Shown here: piece after piece, positions 23,892 to 35,094 of the stretch
Numbering within the stretch: the first letter of the stretch is position 1
How the letters are laid out: the number at the start of each line of letters is the position of its first letter
DNA from: Aphidius gifuensis
Taxonomy: Eukaryota; Arthropoda; Insecta; Hymenoptera; Braconidae
DNA length: 64,000 nucleotides
Direction of reading: 5' to 3'
Assembly (NCBI RefSeq): GCF_014905175.1
Contig: NC_057792.1
Location: 8,184,001-8,248,000, forward strand
Made by a program: the position numbers and the translations under genes
Notes under the pieces: model-generated
Database searches by the model: none
What the model was told of the DNA's origin: nothing
What the model saw: only the letters and a program-made list of their open reading frames with translations

Positions 23892-26800
23892 TTAATAATC
23901 ACCATGGTGAATCATAAAATTATTTTTCAAAGTGGGTGACAAAAGAACACATTGCGTAATATACTCAGTTGATATTTTACAATTAACATCAATGATTCTT
24001 TCATATAAAAGAGTCGATCTACATACAGTATTTACTAATTTAACCATAGCATTAATAGGAGTAACACAAACATTTTTGTTACCCCTATCTACTATCGCAA
24101 ATCTATCATATCTACGTATGTTATAGACACTACTAATGTTTCTTATGATGACGTTATCAATAAGTTGTGGAAGGTCAATATCCCCCCTAAGAACTTTGAT
24201 AAAAAACGATATAATCATTACACATCTTTTTATATGTATTGGTAATACCTTGCAACTGTCAATAAGAAATTGGTCAGGTACACCTCGAGGTGGATAAGTA
24301 CCAGTGTTTTTTAATATTATTAATTTTAAAAATCTCCTATGTATTTTATTAATCAAAGATGCCTGCTTTTTATTTTGAATTTGGTATACACATATTCCAT
24401 ATTCTATCTTGGACATAACAAGTGAATTAAATAGTAATTTCAGTGTGTTATCATTTATAAACACTTTAGACAGTCTGTTAATGAAACCTAACATTTTAAA
24501 TGATTCTTTGACAACCCCATTTATATGTTGATTAAATCTAAAAGTGGTATCAAAACGTACTCCAAGATCCTTGAAATTATCAACTCTATCTAGACATTTA
24601 CCATTAATATTATAATCAAACAAGATCGGTGATCTTGACCGAGTGTAAGACATGATCTTACATTTTCCCTCATTTATCAGTAATTTATTCACCCCGCACC
24701 AAGTGGCAAACATATTAATATTGTTCTGTAGATATAAACAATCAGAGATGCTATTAACTGGCAGATAAAGCTTAACATCATCAGCGTACATAGATACATA
24801 GCATGATAAGTAACTTGGTAAATCATTGATGAATATGTTAAATAACAAAGGCCCAAGATTAGACCCTTGGGGTACACCTGTTGTTGGGGAATAAAATACT
24901 GATGCACACCCACCAACGTACACAGCACACTTTCTGTCAGTCAGGTATGATTTAATTAGCTTTACAATACAAGTAGGTATACCGATTGTAATCAATTTAT
25001 CTATGAGTATCAGCCAGTCAATCACATCAAAAGCCTTAGACATATCAGTGTAAATGACATCTACTTGACCCCCACCGCTTAACCTTGTGCCAATGAAATT
25101 TGAAATATCAACCAAGTTAGTACTGGTTGATCTACCTGGTAAAAAACCATGTTGGTTCATTGATGCTACTGGATGGAAGTATGAAAAAATAATATTATAG
25201 ATACAAATTTCAAAGATCTTAGAGAACGCTGGTAAAATCGAGACTTGTCTGTAGTTAACAATATTTGTAGTATCACCATTTTTATGCACTGGGCATACCC
25301 TTGATATTTTCCACTTGGCAGGATAAATACCCATTTTAATCGATTTGTTAAATAATATATATAGCGGATACAGTAAGGCATCAGGACATAATTTTATTAG
25401 TGATGCAGGGATGTTGTCCATTCCAAGTGTATCTTTATTATCCATTTTAGTCATAACGCGAGCAATGTCACTCATCTCAATAATAACTGGATAATCATTA
25501 TATTCACAACTAAGACTTTCTATCAGTTCACAACATAGTTCATTAATATTTTTAATCATTGGTTTATAAATTTTCTTAAATGAGGTCGCAAAGTGATTAG
25601 CTATATCATATTTATTAGTTATTAAATCCCCATTAACAATTATCTGGTCAATATTTTTCTTGGATTGATTAAACGATCTGACTTGCTTCCATAATAATTT
25701 GGGATTTTTATTAATATTATTTTCTATATTTCTATTATATATATTATAATCATGTACTAGTCTATCTTTAATCATCAACCTAATTTTTCTGAGTTTTTCT
25801 TGCAACATATTACTTGTAATATCACACTTTCCAGACTTTAACTTATTTCTAATACCATGTTTTTGTTTAATTATATTTTTTAAATCATTTGAGTACCAAA
25901 CGGGGTAAACATATTTTTTTTTACAAGTACGTAATGATAATTTACAATTTTTATTTAATATTGATTCAATCATTTGATACAAAAGATCACACCTACTATT
26001 TACATCTGTAATATCATCCAGACTACCAATAATATTTAACCAGTTAATTGATCTCATTTGTTGTTTAAATTGTTCTACTTTTAGTGTTTTGAAATTATAT
26101 ATATGTTCATTAATATACGTGGCGTTATCCCTACTTTTATAATTCAATTTTGACAAGTCAATATTAATACGTGAAGGAGGATGGTATTTATCAACAAGCA
26201 TGATCGGTTGACATTCAGATAATGTTACTGGCTCAAAATTAACAAATACTAGGTCAAGTAATCTCATATTGATATTCAAAACATTATTCATTTGTTTTAG
26301 CTGTAATGTATTAACAAAGTTCTGTAGAAACAGTATTTTATCATCACAATTAATATTAAAATTTTCGACAAGACTTTTGTAATATTGTGGGAGGTTAAAA
26401 TCACCAACGATAATTATTTTAGTGTCAAGTTTTAGCAGATACGTTTGAAGATGATACAAGTAGTCAACAAATAAGTGATCTGAGTTGTTTACCACTGATG
26501 GTGGAATGTATAGAGTGATTATTTTGATATTGATATTATTAATATTTATTGATACCACGAGAGTATCGATTTGCGTCATGTTTGCAAGTACAGGTGGTAA
26601 TTGTATATGGTGAGACAGCAGTTGCTTACTGACGGCACACAAAACACCACCACCACGTTTTTTTCCAGGATCAGTTCTATCACTTCTATACACATTATAT
26701 AGACTCATATCAAAAAAATGTCCTGATGATATACTGTTAGATAACCATGTTTCAGTTATGGTGAAGCAATTGTATAGAACCATTGATGATTCAAGTAATA

Positions 26801-27227
26801 AATTTAATTGTTTTTTGTTGTTAATGCTACGAGCATTCTGGTAGTAAATGTTTAGATCAGAACATGAAAGATACTTAGGAGAATTACAAGTATTGTAAGT
26901 TTTATTTTGTGTATGTATTGCATTATGAAATATATGTTGTATGTGGTCAGTATCAGTTGCTGTATTGGGTAATGTTGACTTATATATTGTTGATGAGTAT
27001 AAATTAGTTGACGTTGATGCTATAGCTGTTGACTTGATGTCGAAGCAATTGGTTGATGTGTTAGACGTTGCTTCACAGTTTTCTTTGGAACAATTTTGAA
27101 TGTACCATGCACCATTTTCACCACCTTGCCAGTGTCTCCTGTCAGTCTTAGCTGAGCCAGCAGCTCTCGTCTCTGAGACTGTTGATAATGTGTCAGGTCG
27201 TCGTTTATAAAAACACGTTTCACCCAT
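23892..27227 (-). CDS. LINE ORF2: APE endonuclease + reverse transcriptase
   Basis: 1111 uninterrupted codons. The first 70 residues overlap ORF1 in another frame, and the true initiation site (27227 ATG or a reinitiation) is uncertain. Apurinic-type endonuclease at residues of about 125-360: NARSIN (Asn131), TETWL (Glu159), GDFNLP (Asp276, Asn278), LDLVF, and DKYHP with the catalytic His. Reverse transcriptase at about 580-900: YRQVSILPAFSKIFE, DMSKAFDVIDW, GVPQGSNLGPLLFNIF and YADD at 814-817, then FKDLGVRFD. No RNase H or CCHC is seen. All key catalytic residues that I can place are present, so this is a candidate active enzyme for target-primed reverse transcription. Confidence 0.92.
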   Translation of the reverse strand: MGETCFYKRRPDTLSTVSETRAAGSAKTDRRHWQGGENGAWYIQNCSKENCEATSNTSTNCFDIKSTAIASTSTNLYSSTIYKSTLPNTATDTDHIQHIFHNAIHTQNKTYNTCNSPKYLSCSDLNIYYQNARSINNKKQLNLLLESSMVLYNCFTITETWLSNSISSGHFFDMSLYNVYRSDRTDPGKKRGGGVLCAVSKQLLSHHIQLPPVLANMTQIDTLVVSININNINIKIITLYIPPSVVNNSDHLFVDYLYHLQTYLLKLDTKIIIVGDFNLPQYYKSLVENFNINCDDKILFLQNFVNTLQLKQMNNVLNINMRLLDLVFVNFEPVTLSECQPIMLVDKYHPPSRINIDLSKLNYKSRDNATYINEHIYNFKTLKVEQFKQQMRSINWLNIIGSLDDITDVNSRCDLLYQMIESILNKNCKLSLRTCKKKYVYPVWYSNDLKNIIKQKHGIRNKLKSGKCDITSNMLQEKLRKIRLMIKDRLVHDYNIYNRNIENNINKNPKLLWKQVRSFNQSKKNIDQIIVNGDLITNKYDIANHFATSFKKIYKPMIKNINELCCELIESLSCEYNDYPVIIEMSDIARVMTKMDNKDTLGMDNIPASLIKLCPDALLYPLYILFNKSIKMGIYPAKWKISRVCPVHKNGDTTNIVNYRQVSILPAFSKIFEICIYNIIFSYFHPVASMNQHGFLPGRSTSTNLVDISNFIGTRLSGGGQVDVIYTDMSKAFDVIDWLILIDKLITIGIPTCIVKLIKSYLTDRKCAVYVGGCASVFYSPTTGVPQGSNLGPLLFNIFINDLPSYLSCYVSMYADDVKLYLPVNSISDCLYLQNNINMFATWCGVNKLLINEGKCKIMSYTRSRSPILFDYNINGKCLDRVDNFKDLGVRFDTTFRFNQHINGVVKESFKMLGFINRLSKVFINDNTLKLLFNSLVMSKIEYGICVYQIQNKKQASLINKIHRRFLKLIILKNTGTYPPRGVPDQFLIDSCKVLPIHIKRCVMIISFFIKVLRGDIDLPQLIDNVIIRNISSVYNIRRYDRFAIVDRGNKNVCVTPINAMVKLVNTVCRSTLLYERIIDVNCKISTEYITQCVLLSPTLKNNFMIHHGDY

Positions 27228-28102
27228 GGAGGCACTGAGCCCGATTTGATCGCCATGAAAAAGCTCTGCTTAAACAGATCACATGATGTTAAATTATTAA
27301 AATGTAACTTTATCAAACGTGGTTTACTAAGTACATTATTAAATGCACCAATTCTAGTAAACGTATAATTTATATTGCTTATTTCACGATTGTTCATGAA
27401 AATTAAATTACATAATTCTTCAATCTTACCCCTATCAAGTTTCTTTCTTTCATCAATTGACAAATTTTCACCAGGTGCCTCAGGTATACCAACTGCAATT
27501 ATGTTATTCATTCTCTCAATTCTATCCCCAATTTCTTCATTGATTAGTTTGGTATTGTCAACAGATAGATTCTCAATAGCATTGAACTTACACGTGATAC
27601 TGTCAATCAACCTTTTAGATTCAGCAATACCAGTTTCACATTGTTCAATTCTTGTATTATAATTATCACTAATTTCAGTAAGCTGATCTTTTACAACCGT
27701 TAATTCATTTTTGATATCAATTTTAATTTCTTGACGTAAATTATCAGCTTTATTATTTATTTTATCATTTATCTTATCATCAATTAGTTCGACAACATCA
27801 GCTCTAAATTTGGTACTAATTTCAGCCTGTGATATGTAATGTTCTTTTAGTTTTTCTTCAATAGATTTATTTATATCCGCTTTCTGTTCATCAAATAGTG
27901 TGCTCAGATGTGAGAAGAGTTCAGTGCTCTCTTTGGATGGCCGGCCAGATGGCAATTTTAAATTGACATCTTTAATGCCTGTGTTTACATTAGTAAAGTT
28001 TATTCTCCTTGATGATGATGTAAGTTGAGCATCAGTGATTTCAACCTCATCACCTGTCGAGAGAGACGTGCTGCGGCGCTTTGGAGAATGTTGGATAGAC
28101 AT
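27020..28102 (-). CDS. LINE ORF1 protein (coiled coil + RRM-like)
   Basis: 360 residues from the ATG at 28102-28100 (MSIQHSPKRRSTS); the frame is open 20 codons further upstream from another ATG at 28162, but the inner start gives the typical basic N-terminus. Residues of about 70-185 (numbered from the inner ATG) are a Lys/Glu-rich heptad region rich in DIKNEL and INDKINNK, a likely trimerising coiled coil. Then ERMNNIIAVGIPEAPGENL through FTRIGA, PRLIKLHF and VFINDDLTHYQQ form the RRM-like, L1-ORF1-type RNA-binding segment, and a basic tail (KIVPKKTVKQR) ends it. It overlaps ORF2 by about 208 bp in another frame. Expected role: nucleic-acid chaperone coating the element RNA. Confidence 0.85.
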   Translation of the reverse strand: MSIQHSPKRRSTSLSTGDEVEITDAQLTSSSRRINFTNVNTGIKDVNLKLPSGRPSKESTELFSHLSTLFDEQKADINKSIEEKLKEHYISQAEISTKFRADVVELIDDKINDKINNKADNLRQEIKIDIKNELTVVKDQLTEISDNYNTRIEQCETGIAESKRLIDSITCKFNAIENLSVDNTKLINEEIGDRIERMNNIIAVGIPEAPGENLSIDERKKLDRGKIEELCNLIFMNNREISNINYTFTRIGAFNNVLSKPRLIKLHFNNLTSCDLFKQSFFMAIKSGSVPPWVKRVFINDDLTHYQQSQRRELLAQLRLTGDTGKVVKMVHGTFKIVPKKTVKQRLTHQPIASTSSQQL

Positions 28103-29299
28103 TATGTTGGTAACGCAGAAAGACAGAGAATACAAATTGTAGCTATATCCACGTGTAGGCACTACGACTACACTTTGCCAAAATGATAATAATAATATTA
28201 ATCAACCAATAATAATAACAATCCTTGTAACTGACAAACAACACGTATCATACCACATTAGCAATATGCCCAGTCAATTATAACAAATCACCAAAGTGAT
28301 ATCAATTACTCTAACACTGATTAATTATAACACGGTGTTTATATTCAATATATTATATAAATGACCCCATAAAAACTTTGCACAAACTATGTCTAGTACC
28401 ACTCACTATGCCAACTCACTTTAATAAGCAATAATGTAGAAAATTAACAAGTTATCTAAACTATTGAATAGTTATTGAAGAACTGATCACTTTATTATTG
28501 AAAATATATATTGCAAAATATTACTTAATGCTTACATCAATTTAAATTACTCAAATTTACACAGAGCAGTCTGAAAGGAGTGCTTCCAGACAGACGGCTC
28601 ACTAGACTTTACCTTAGCTACTGCTTTTCCTTGGACTTTTCTATTTTTGTTAATAAATTTACATGTACTTTATTTATTAAATGAATAACAATGTTCAAGG
28701 AAAAGCAGTATGGTTAGCTACCTTATTTCCTACATGATAATGATAATAATCATAATAGTAATATACCTGAGTCAACAATACAATATACAGATGTTAAAAC
28801 AATCGCTAATTATATTCTAATACAATATTCAAGACGATTTTTTTATTTATTAAACTAGTTGTATTTAATCCAAACCGATTCAAACATGAACATGATTGTT
28901 AAAGTTGCATATTTAAAATTACTCGTCGCTAGCCTGCCGGTAAAACAGCAGGCTTAGTATTTTCGATATACAGTAATCGGATGAGAACCGTTTTCTCATA
29001 AATGTCGTCTAAAATCTCGACTATAACCTCAAGCTGTCATTTTAATGTTAATTCCAGTAAAACAAAAAATTATGCTTAATCTATTGAAAAATATTTATGA
29101 TTAGAATGATTAAAAACAAATTACAAACATAAATAGTCTATCTATCAACAATATAGTTTCTTTGGGAAAATGAAATCGATATTCTAAATTTTTTACTTTA
29201 AGGGAATTTAACAGAATAGCCGACGTCGGCCCGACTGAAATCCCGACTTTCCTCCGACTTTATTAAGTCGGGCGCGACACATATTTTTCTACCTGGGAT

Positions 29300-29564
29300 G
29301 AACAGTTTACAACATCGCGGTTCTGGTTTACTGCCAACAAATATAATGATCGAAAGTAAAAATTGATCAAATGTTGATGATGTTTATTGGGATGATCCAA
29401 ACGAGCTTGTTGATCGTTTAAGATTGCTAGTTTGTTCACGAACAGCTGGCAATCCCAGTCATGATAATGAAATTGAGTCAATCATTGAAGAATTAAAAAA
29501 AGCCAACATTATACATTTATATTTCTGTAAATTCAGTCGTTATACTACTATCAATGAAACATGA
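29300..29564 (+). pseudogene. Polinton B DUF8207-type protein, 3' part
   Basis: Continuation of 19551-20269 after the 9-kb insertion. The codons downstream of the AT target read MNSLQHRGSGLLP, then, after a TGA near 29368, VYWDDPNELVDRLRLLV and NPSHDNEIESIIEELKKANI, the conserved C-terminus of this Polinton family. The frame closes at a TGA at 29562-29564, immediately before the integrase reading frame. Confidence 0.8.
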
Positions 29565-30038
29565 CTGAATTTAAATGAAACATTGCATCATGCTCCAACT
29601 CGTCGAAATTTTCCGAGACGTGAAGTCGATATACGAGATAAGGAGAAAACTTGGCAAGCTAATCTCAATGACATAATTGAACACTTATCTGTGAATTCTA
29701 GATATAAAAATATTTTAACTGTCATTGATATTTTTTCAAAGTTAAGCTAGGTCGTTGAACTTAAAAGCAAGACTGGAAAAGAAGTGTCAGCTGTAATAGA
29801 ATTAATATTTTAAAAAGAACAAGTTTGTAAAAATCTTCATGTTAATCAAGAAACAGAATTTTTCAATTCCATTTTTCAAGCAATATTAAAAAAATACAGA
29901 GTCCATATGTATTCAAGTTTCACCCGTCTTAGAGCTCAAATAGTTGAAAGATTCAGTAGAACAAGTAGAAATGAATTGTACTTTGAATTAAGTTTGCGAG
30001 GTGTATATAAGTGGCTGTATCCAAATATACCACGATAA
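29565..30038 (+). pseudogene. Polinton B integrase (rve, DDE), inactivated
   Basis: In frame 29565-30038 the sequence reads NFPRREVDIRDKEKTWQANL, NILTVIDIFSKL, ELKSKTGKEVSAVIEL, NLHVNQETEFFN, KKYRVHMYSSFTRLRAQIVE and RFSRT, ending GVYKW. This is the retroviral-type integrase core of Polintons. The first two catalytic Asp positions appear as Asn (WQANL, HVNQE; relatives have ADL and TDQ), while the Glu in VERF is kept. An in-frame TAG replaces the Trp expected after FSK, and a TAA follows. There are no frameshifts. Its role in the intact element is strand transfer that makes 6-bp TSDs. Confidence 0.85.
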
Positions 30039-30580
30039 TTTTACAAGTGTTGTAAGGCCTTATGTTTGATACAAGGCTACCAAAGGATGTGGGATGATAG
30101 GTTGTAAATTGACTTAATAGGAATAACACTTTAAATCAATCCAAACACTGTGGCTTAAACTCTAATAATATTTACTTTATTATTTCACTAAAATATAGTT
30201 AATAGTTTTGTTTATTGTATATTGAGTTGACTCTGAAAGTGTTGTCAAAGACAGACACTCCCATTTTTATTGTATAAATATAAAGAAATTCCGTTCTACG
30301 CGAATCAATATTAATGAGAGATGTAACGTAAACGAATGTTGAAGAGCAACTGATTGTTCAGTTTGTTGAAAATTGTCAAGTCCGAAAAAGTGTACTTAGT
30401 TAAAAATTAGTTTCAATTGGTTCAAGAAAGGGTACAAAATATGTGTAGGTGAAGGGAATTTGAGATATAAAATTGGGCCTTGTGTGGTCCATAGAGTGGC
30501 ATAGAAGTGTAAACGAAATGTAGATTATACGAACGGGAAGTCCAAGACGTTTCCATGAACTTATTTTAAGTTAAATTGTT
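30039..30580. other. No gene; end of Polinton B not found
   Basis: The integrase homology ends at 30038. The following AT-rich DNA holds no recognisable ORF. TGTTGTAAGGCC near 30055 looks like a possible LTR start but no matching end was found. The right TIR of Polinton B is not evident before repeat F begins at 30581. Confidence 0.4.
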
Positions 30581-30645
30581 GAAGTAAAACTTCTTTTCGC
30601 AGGGTAGTAAAAAAAACAGTGTGTCGGCCATGTAACGCTCGATCA

Positions 30646-31190
30646 CACTCAGAGAAGGATAAGTTAACAGTTAACATACCAATATGTTTACATTAAACAT
30701 ACAAAAGTTTAATGTTAAGATATATATATTAACAATAAACATAGATATCTTAACTGTTAACATACGTATGTTTATAGTTAACATACGTATCTTTACGCGG
30801 CCAAATATTTTGATGCGCCAGTCTACTTCTTGTAATCTTTTTTTTTTGACATTATATTGTGATACTATTCTAATTGTAATATAATATAATATGTACTCGT
30901 GTTGTCATAAATTTATTTAAATTTAGTTTTTTTGTAAATTCATTCTTAATTTTACATTCAATTTTCATATTTACATACGTAAATGTCTTCAACTATCAGC
31001 CTAACCTTCAAATTGTGTCAATTACAGATATCTTAATAGTTAACATACGCATATTAACTATTCAGATACGTATGTTTAATGTTAATATATATATCTTTGA
31101 TGTAAACTTATCAGCCACCACCCATTTTAACATGGCATATGTTAACATTAAACAGGATATGTTAACTGTTAACATATCCTTCTCTGTGTG
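30646..31190. mobile_element. GTTAACAT foldback MITE, copy 2
   Basis: Reverse-orientation relative of 4097-4727 with the ends CACTCAGAGAAGGATA and TATCCTTCTCTGTGTG. It is inserted in the GCTCG-rich part of repeat F: the sequence on both sides (GTAACGCTCG, then CAAGCCAACGCTCG) corresponds to uninterrupted DNA in F copy 2 near 53400-53430. The interior again consists of TTAACAT words around a unique centre. An open frame over the AACAT repeats is not a gene. Confidence 0.75.
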
Positions 31191-32034
31191 CAAGCCAACG
31201 CTCGAAACGAGTGAACGCGTTGACCGAGCCAGTGTTTGCCCATATAACTAATGAGAGTGAATGAGTGAGTAGCTACGAGCGAGAAAAGAGATATGCTGAG
31301 GATGAATTTGTGTGTGTGTGCGTTGCAAATAGTGTAGCTGATCGGTTTGCAGCGTTTACAAAAAATAATGAATAAAAAAAAATAAAAATGAATAAACTCA
31401 ATTAAAAATTATTATTAGTATAATAATATCATTGATATTATTATTGTAAATATTATCATTAATATTGATATTATTACTAACATTATATTGATATTATTAT
31501 TCTACATAATATTATTGAAATTATCCCGAGTGGAAATTTAGTTAAGGTTCTGATCAGAACCGGATCAGGGAACCTGATTTCAAATCAGAACCGGATCAGG
31601 AATCCTGTTCAGGAACGGATCAGAATGTAACGCTCTTTTTTAGGATTCTGATCAGAACCGGATCAGGAAACCTGGCCAGATTGTAGGGTTAGAGCCAGGA
31701 TACCTGAACAGGAATGGATCAGGATTCCTGACTAGAACATAACCAGGAATCCTGTTCAGGAACGGATCAGAATGTAACGCTTTTTTTTAGGATTCTGATC
31801 AGAATCGGAACAGGAAACCTGAGCAGGATACCTGATCAGGAATGGAACAGGATTCATGATCTGAAACAGATCAAGTAATTCTAAATAAAAATTAATTTTT
31901 ATTATTTGATGTTTTGTAAATCGGCTAACTAATTTACTATAGCGATGTTAATGATGAAACAGGTTGAATGATAAGATTTTATATACCTAACATAACTTAA
32001 ATTACCTAACCACTAGCGGGACGCGAACTCGGAA

Positions 32035-32100
32035 ATTTCAGATTACAACTACGGGCCTTAACACGCGCAGCCATGCCGTCTATCGATGATCTGATGTGAT
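32035..32100 (-). repeat. tRNA-like (SINE-type) segment
   Basis: On the minus strand GGCATGGCTGCGCGTGTTAA resembles an A box, and GAGTTCGCGTCCCGC about 35 bp downstream is a good B box. The cloverleaf is imperfect. This is the second tRNA-like segment found in the middle of a word-iterated foldback element, the other being at 3427-3494. Confidence 0.5.
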
Positions 32101-32254
32101 TTTTTGCTTTCATAAATTACATCAGCTAAAAAAAACTTAAGTTAGAATTTGCGACGTTGATTTAACGTAAAAATAAAATATAACAATTTGTTAAATTGTC
32201 CCTTGTCATTTTGTTTTAGAATTAAAAATAAAATTAAATCCAAAAAATATTTTT

Positions 32255-33060
32255 CCTGATAATATTCTGGTCAGAATCTGTTCAGGAAACGTTCAGGTTT
32301 CCTGTTCCTTTCCTGAACAGGAAAACTGAATAAAAAAAATTAATTTATTTGATAAATTTTTTCTGATAGTATCCTGGTCAGAATCTGTTCAGAAAACCTT
32401 ATTCAGGATACGTTCAGGTTTCCTGTTCCTTTCCTGAACAGGAAAACTGAATAAAAAAAATTAAATTATTTGATAAATTTTTCCTGATAATATCCTGATC
32501 AGAATCTGTTTAGGAAACCTTATCCAGGATACGTTCAGGTTTCCTGTTCCTTTTCTGAACAGGAAGACTGAATAAAAAAAATTAATTTATTTGATAAATT
32601 TTTCCTGATAGTATCCTGATCAGAATCTGTTCAGGAAACCTTATTCAGGATACGTTCAGGTTTCCTGTTCCTTTCCTGAACAGGAAGACTGAATAAAAAA
32701 AATTTATTTATTTGATAAATTTTTCCTGATAATATCCTGGTCAGAATCTGTTCGGGAAACCTTATTCAGGATACGTTCAGGTTTCCTGTTCCTTTCCTGA
32801 ACAGGAAAACTGAATAAAAAAAATTAAATTATTTGATAAATTTTTCCTGATAATATCCTGGTCAGAATCTGTTCAGGAAACCTTATTCAGGATACGTTCA
32901 GGTTTTCTGTTCCTTTCCTGAACAGGAAGACTGAATAAAAAAAATTAATTTATTTGATAAATTTTTCCTGATAATATCCTGGTCAGAATCTGTTCAGGAA
33001 ACGGGAAACCTTATTCAGGATACGTCAAGGTTTCCTGTTCTTTTCCTGAACAGGATTGGA
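32255..33060. repeat. 121-bp tandem repeat, about 6.5 copies
   Basis: The marker GAATAAAAAAAAT recurs at 32338, 32449, 32570, 32691, 32812 and 32933, a period of 121 bp after a shorter first unit. Each unit holds CAGGTTTCCTGTTCC with the inverted CTGAACAGGAA, so every unit can form a hairpin. Copies are 95% or more alike by eye, implying recent homogenisation. Confidence 0.9.
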
Positions 33061-33981
33061 TAAGGTTACTGGACTTAAGGAAATCGTAAGGTGTCCTGAC
33101 CAGGTTTAGGTCAGGAATGAGTCAGGTTCCCTGAATAAGGAATCCTGATCCGTTTCTGATCAGGGTTTGAGGTCAAATAGGGCATCCTGAAAATTTTTCC
33201 ACTCGGGATTATTATTTATAATAATATTATTAATATATATAACCATAGTATAAATAAAAATAACAACAATAATTTCGATAATATCATTGATAATAATAAT
33301 ATCAATATAATATTAATGATAATATCAATGGTATTAGTCATATTAATAATAATAACAATAATATCGATTGTTCATAATATCAGTGATATGTAATAATAAT
33401 ATTAATACTTATACAGACAATAATATTCAGATATAAATATTGATAATTATCATATTTTTTAAATTATTATTATAAATGTTATTATTAATATAATTAATAC
33501 CACTGATATAATTACTAATAATATATTGATATTATTATTAATAATATTATTGGAATTATTATTTATAATAATATTATTAATATATAACCACAGTATAAAT
33601 AAAAATAAAAACAGTAATTTCAATAATATCATCGATAATAACAATATCAATATAATATTAGTAATAATATCAATGGTATTAATCATATGAATAATAATAA
33701 CAATATAATAATAATAATTTCGAGTATTTAGGTTTCGAATATTATTATTATAAATAATGTTATTAATATGATTAATGTCATTTATATAATTATTACTAAT
33801 ATATATTGATATTATTTCTAATTCATAATGTCATTGAAATTATTATTGACATTATTATTCTATATAATATTATTAGAATTATTGTTATCAGTGATAATAT
33901 TATTAATATATATCCATTAATTCATAGTATGGATAATCATAACAAAATTAATTTCAAGAATATCATCGATAATAAAAGTAT

Positions 33982-35094
33982 TGTAATGTCCTGCGGTAAG
34001 CGCCGAACTTTTTTATTTTAGATCAATTGTATTTTATAAAATTATATATTCAGGGTCCAATTGGATACCCCTAGCTCCATCTTATGAATTATAAGGGTAA
34101 TATTTAAGGGAGCAAACGCATCCCCGAACACTCCCGAATATTCTCAACCTACCCTACGGTCAGCTTGTGCCATTGACCCAGGATATCGATCAGTTCACTG
34201 GGATCTCTGATCCCGTGACTACCAACTCTAACTGCTTTAATATGTACGTTAAAAAGTCTTAGAATAATTTTAAGAGCCACCAGCCGAAAACTGTAAGTTA
34301 TACTTATCCAATATTTCATTGATTTATTTTGCTTAAATATCTTTAATTATATTTACGTAATAGTTGGTTACGCAAATTATTAATTTAAACTCATTAAAAT
34401 CATATTGGATATAATTTGTAATAAATTCAGACCGCATGGTCTAAGTTGTCTTGTTCTTTTAAATTAAATTCAAGTGCATACTTTTTGTGTTAAATTATTT
34501 AATCAAATAAATATTGAATAACGTAACTTACAGTTGGCTGATTTAAGCAATAATTTGCTTGTTAAAAATATTTGATTATTTTAAATATAAAAATCAGCGA
34601 CCTCACAGTCATAAATTTGGTCTTAACTACGACCTGTAAAGTATAGTAAAGCGTTCATGTACTTGTTAAATCAAACATATGTAAAAGTGATCTTCGTTAT
34701 AATTTTTATTGTAAATTCAGTGTTACACAAGTGCATCAATTATCTCAAGGTCCACGTCGGTCCAAATTTAAATATCTTATACTCAACATCAATACTATTG
34801 GTAAACTTGTGGTATTTTTATAATAAATTTACCATTTTATTTAACATTATATTTATTATGTTTTGTGTTTGACTCAAGTTTTTATAAATTATTTGTGTTT
34901 AATTTGTGTATTATTCTTGCGTCCTTTTCAGGTTTTTTTTACTCCTCCCTACCTTACGTAATTTTCATCTCCCTACCTTTCTCATGTTCTTTTGCTGGGC
35001 AGGATAAACAGGGTTAATTTAAATACATATCTAACTGGGTTATTTTATAGGGAAATATTGATTGTCTAATAAATAATCCAGCTACGATATTTCA
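33982..35094. mobile_element. Solo LTR, family L1, copy 2 (TSD GTAT)
   Basis: It starts TGTAATGTCCTGCGG and ends CTACGATATTTCA, flanked by GTAT at 33978-33981 and 35095-35098. It has the same ends and the same order of conserved blocks (CCCTAGCTCCATCTTA, GACCGCATGGTCTAA, GGCAGGATAAACAGGGTTA) as 226-2098, but is 760 bp shorter. It is inserted in the AT-rich body of repeat F copy 1. A third, reversed 3' fragment lies at 57470-57934. Confidence 0.85.

Larger units (their letters stand above)
23621..28606 (-). mobile_element. Full-length CR1/Jockey-type LINE (TSD CTTTA)
   Basis: A 4986-bp non-LTR retrotransposon on the minus strand. It has a 5' UTR (28606-28103), ORF1, a large ORF2, and a 3' UTR ending in (CAAA)n/(TAAA)n-type repeats at 23648-23621. 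It is flanked by CTTTA (23616-23620 and 28607-28611). An uninterrupted satellite unit at about 22086-22110 shows the empty-site sequence TACATCTTTACCTTAGC, confirming the TSD. Both ORFs are open, so the copy looks young and possibly competent. The exact clade (CR1, Daphne, Crack or Jockey) cannot be set by eye. The LINE fragment at 7.3-8.7 kb is a relative. Confidence 0.9.
20272..29297. mobile_element. 9.0-kb foldback element, CCCAGGTAGAAA ends, TSD AT
   Basis: The inverted termini CCCAGGTAGAAAA and TTTTTCTACCTGGG open and close the element, flanked by AT at 20270-20271 and 29298-29299. Removing it and one AT rejoins the DUF8207-type codons CAC ATG AAC. The arms (20272-20942 and 28651-29297) are near-perfect reverse complements of about 650 bp, starting with a GTCGG-word region (GTCGGCCCGACTGTCGGCCG). 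Between them lie the palindromic satellite and the LINE at 23621-28606. Without the LINE the element is about 4.0 kb. No transposase is present. An AT TSD is known for ISL2EU-type elements, but I cannot show membership. Confidence 0.85.
31525..33207. mobile_element. Foldback element with CCCGAGTGGAAA ends and TCAGGA words (TSD AT or ATTAT)
   Basis: It begins CCCGAGTGGAAATTT and ends AAATTTTTCCACTCGGG. ATTAT lies on both sides (31520-31524 and 33208-33212), compatible with an AT dinucleotide TSD. The body repeats GATCAGGAATCCTG-like words on both strands; at 32255-33060 they form a regular tandem array. A tRNA-like segment lies between the two arms. It has the same plan as 2727-3817 and 20272-29297: similar termini, a private repeated word, a tandem block and a non-coding interior. 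Confidence 0.8.

Noticed and set aside
30055..30580. An LTR start (TGTTGTAAGGCC) after the Polinton B integrase
   Set aside because: No second end, TSD or homologous copy in the window.
32255..33060. Regularly spaced repeats that might suggest a CRISPR-like array
   Set aside because: Whole 121-bp units are repeated with no variable spacers, inside a eukaryotic foldback element. The same holds for 20943-23615.
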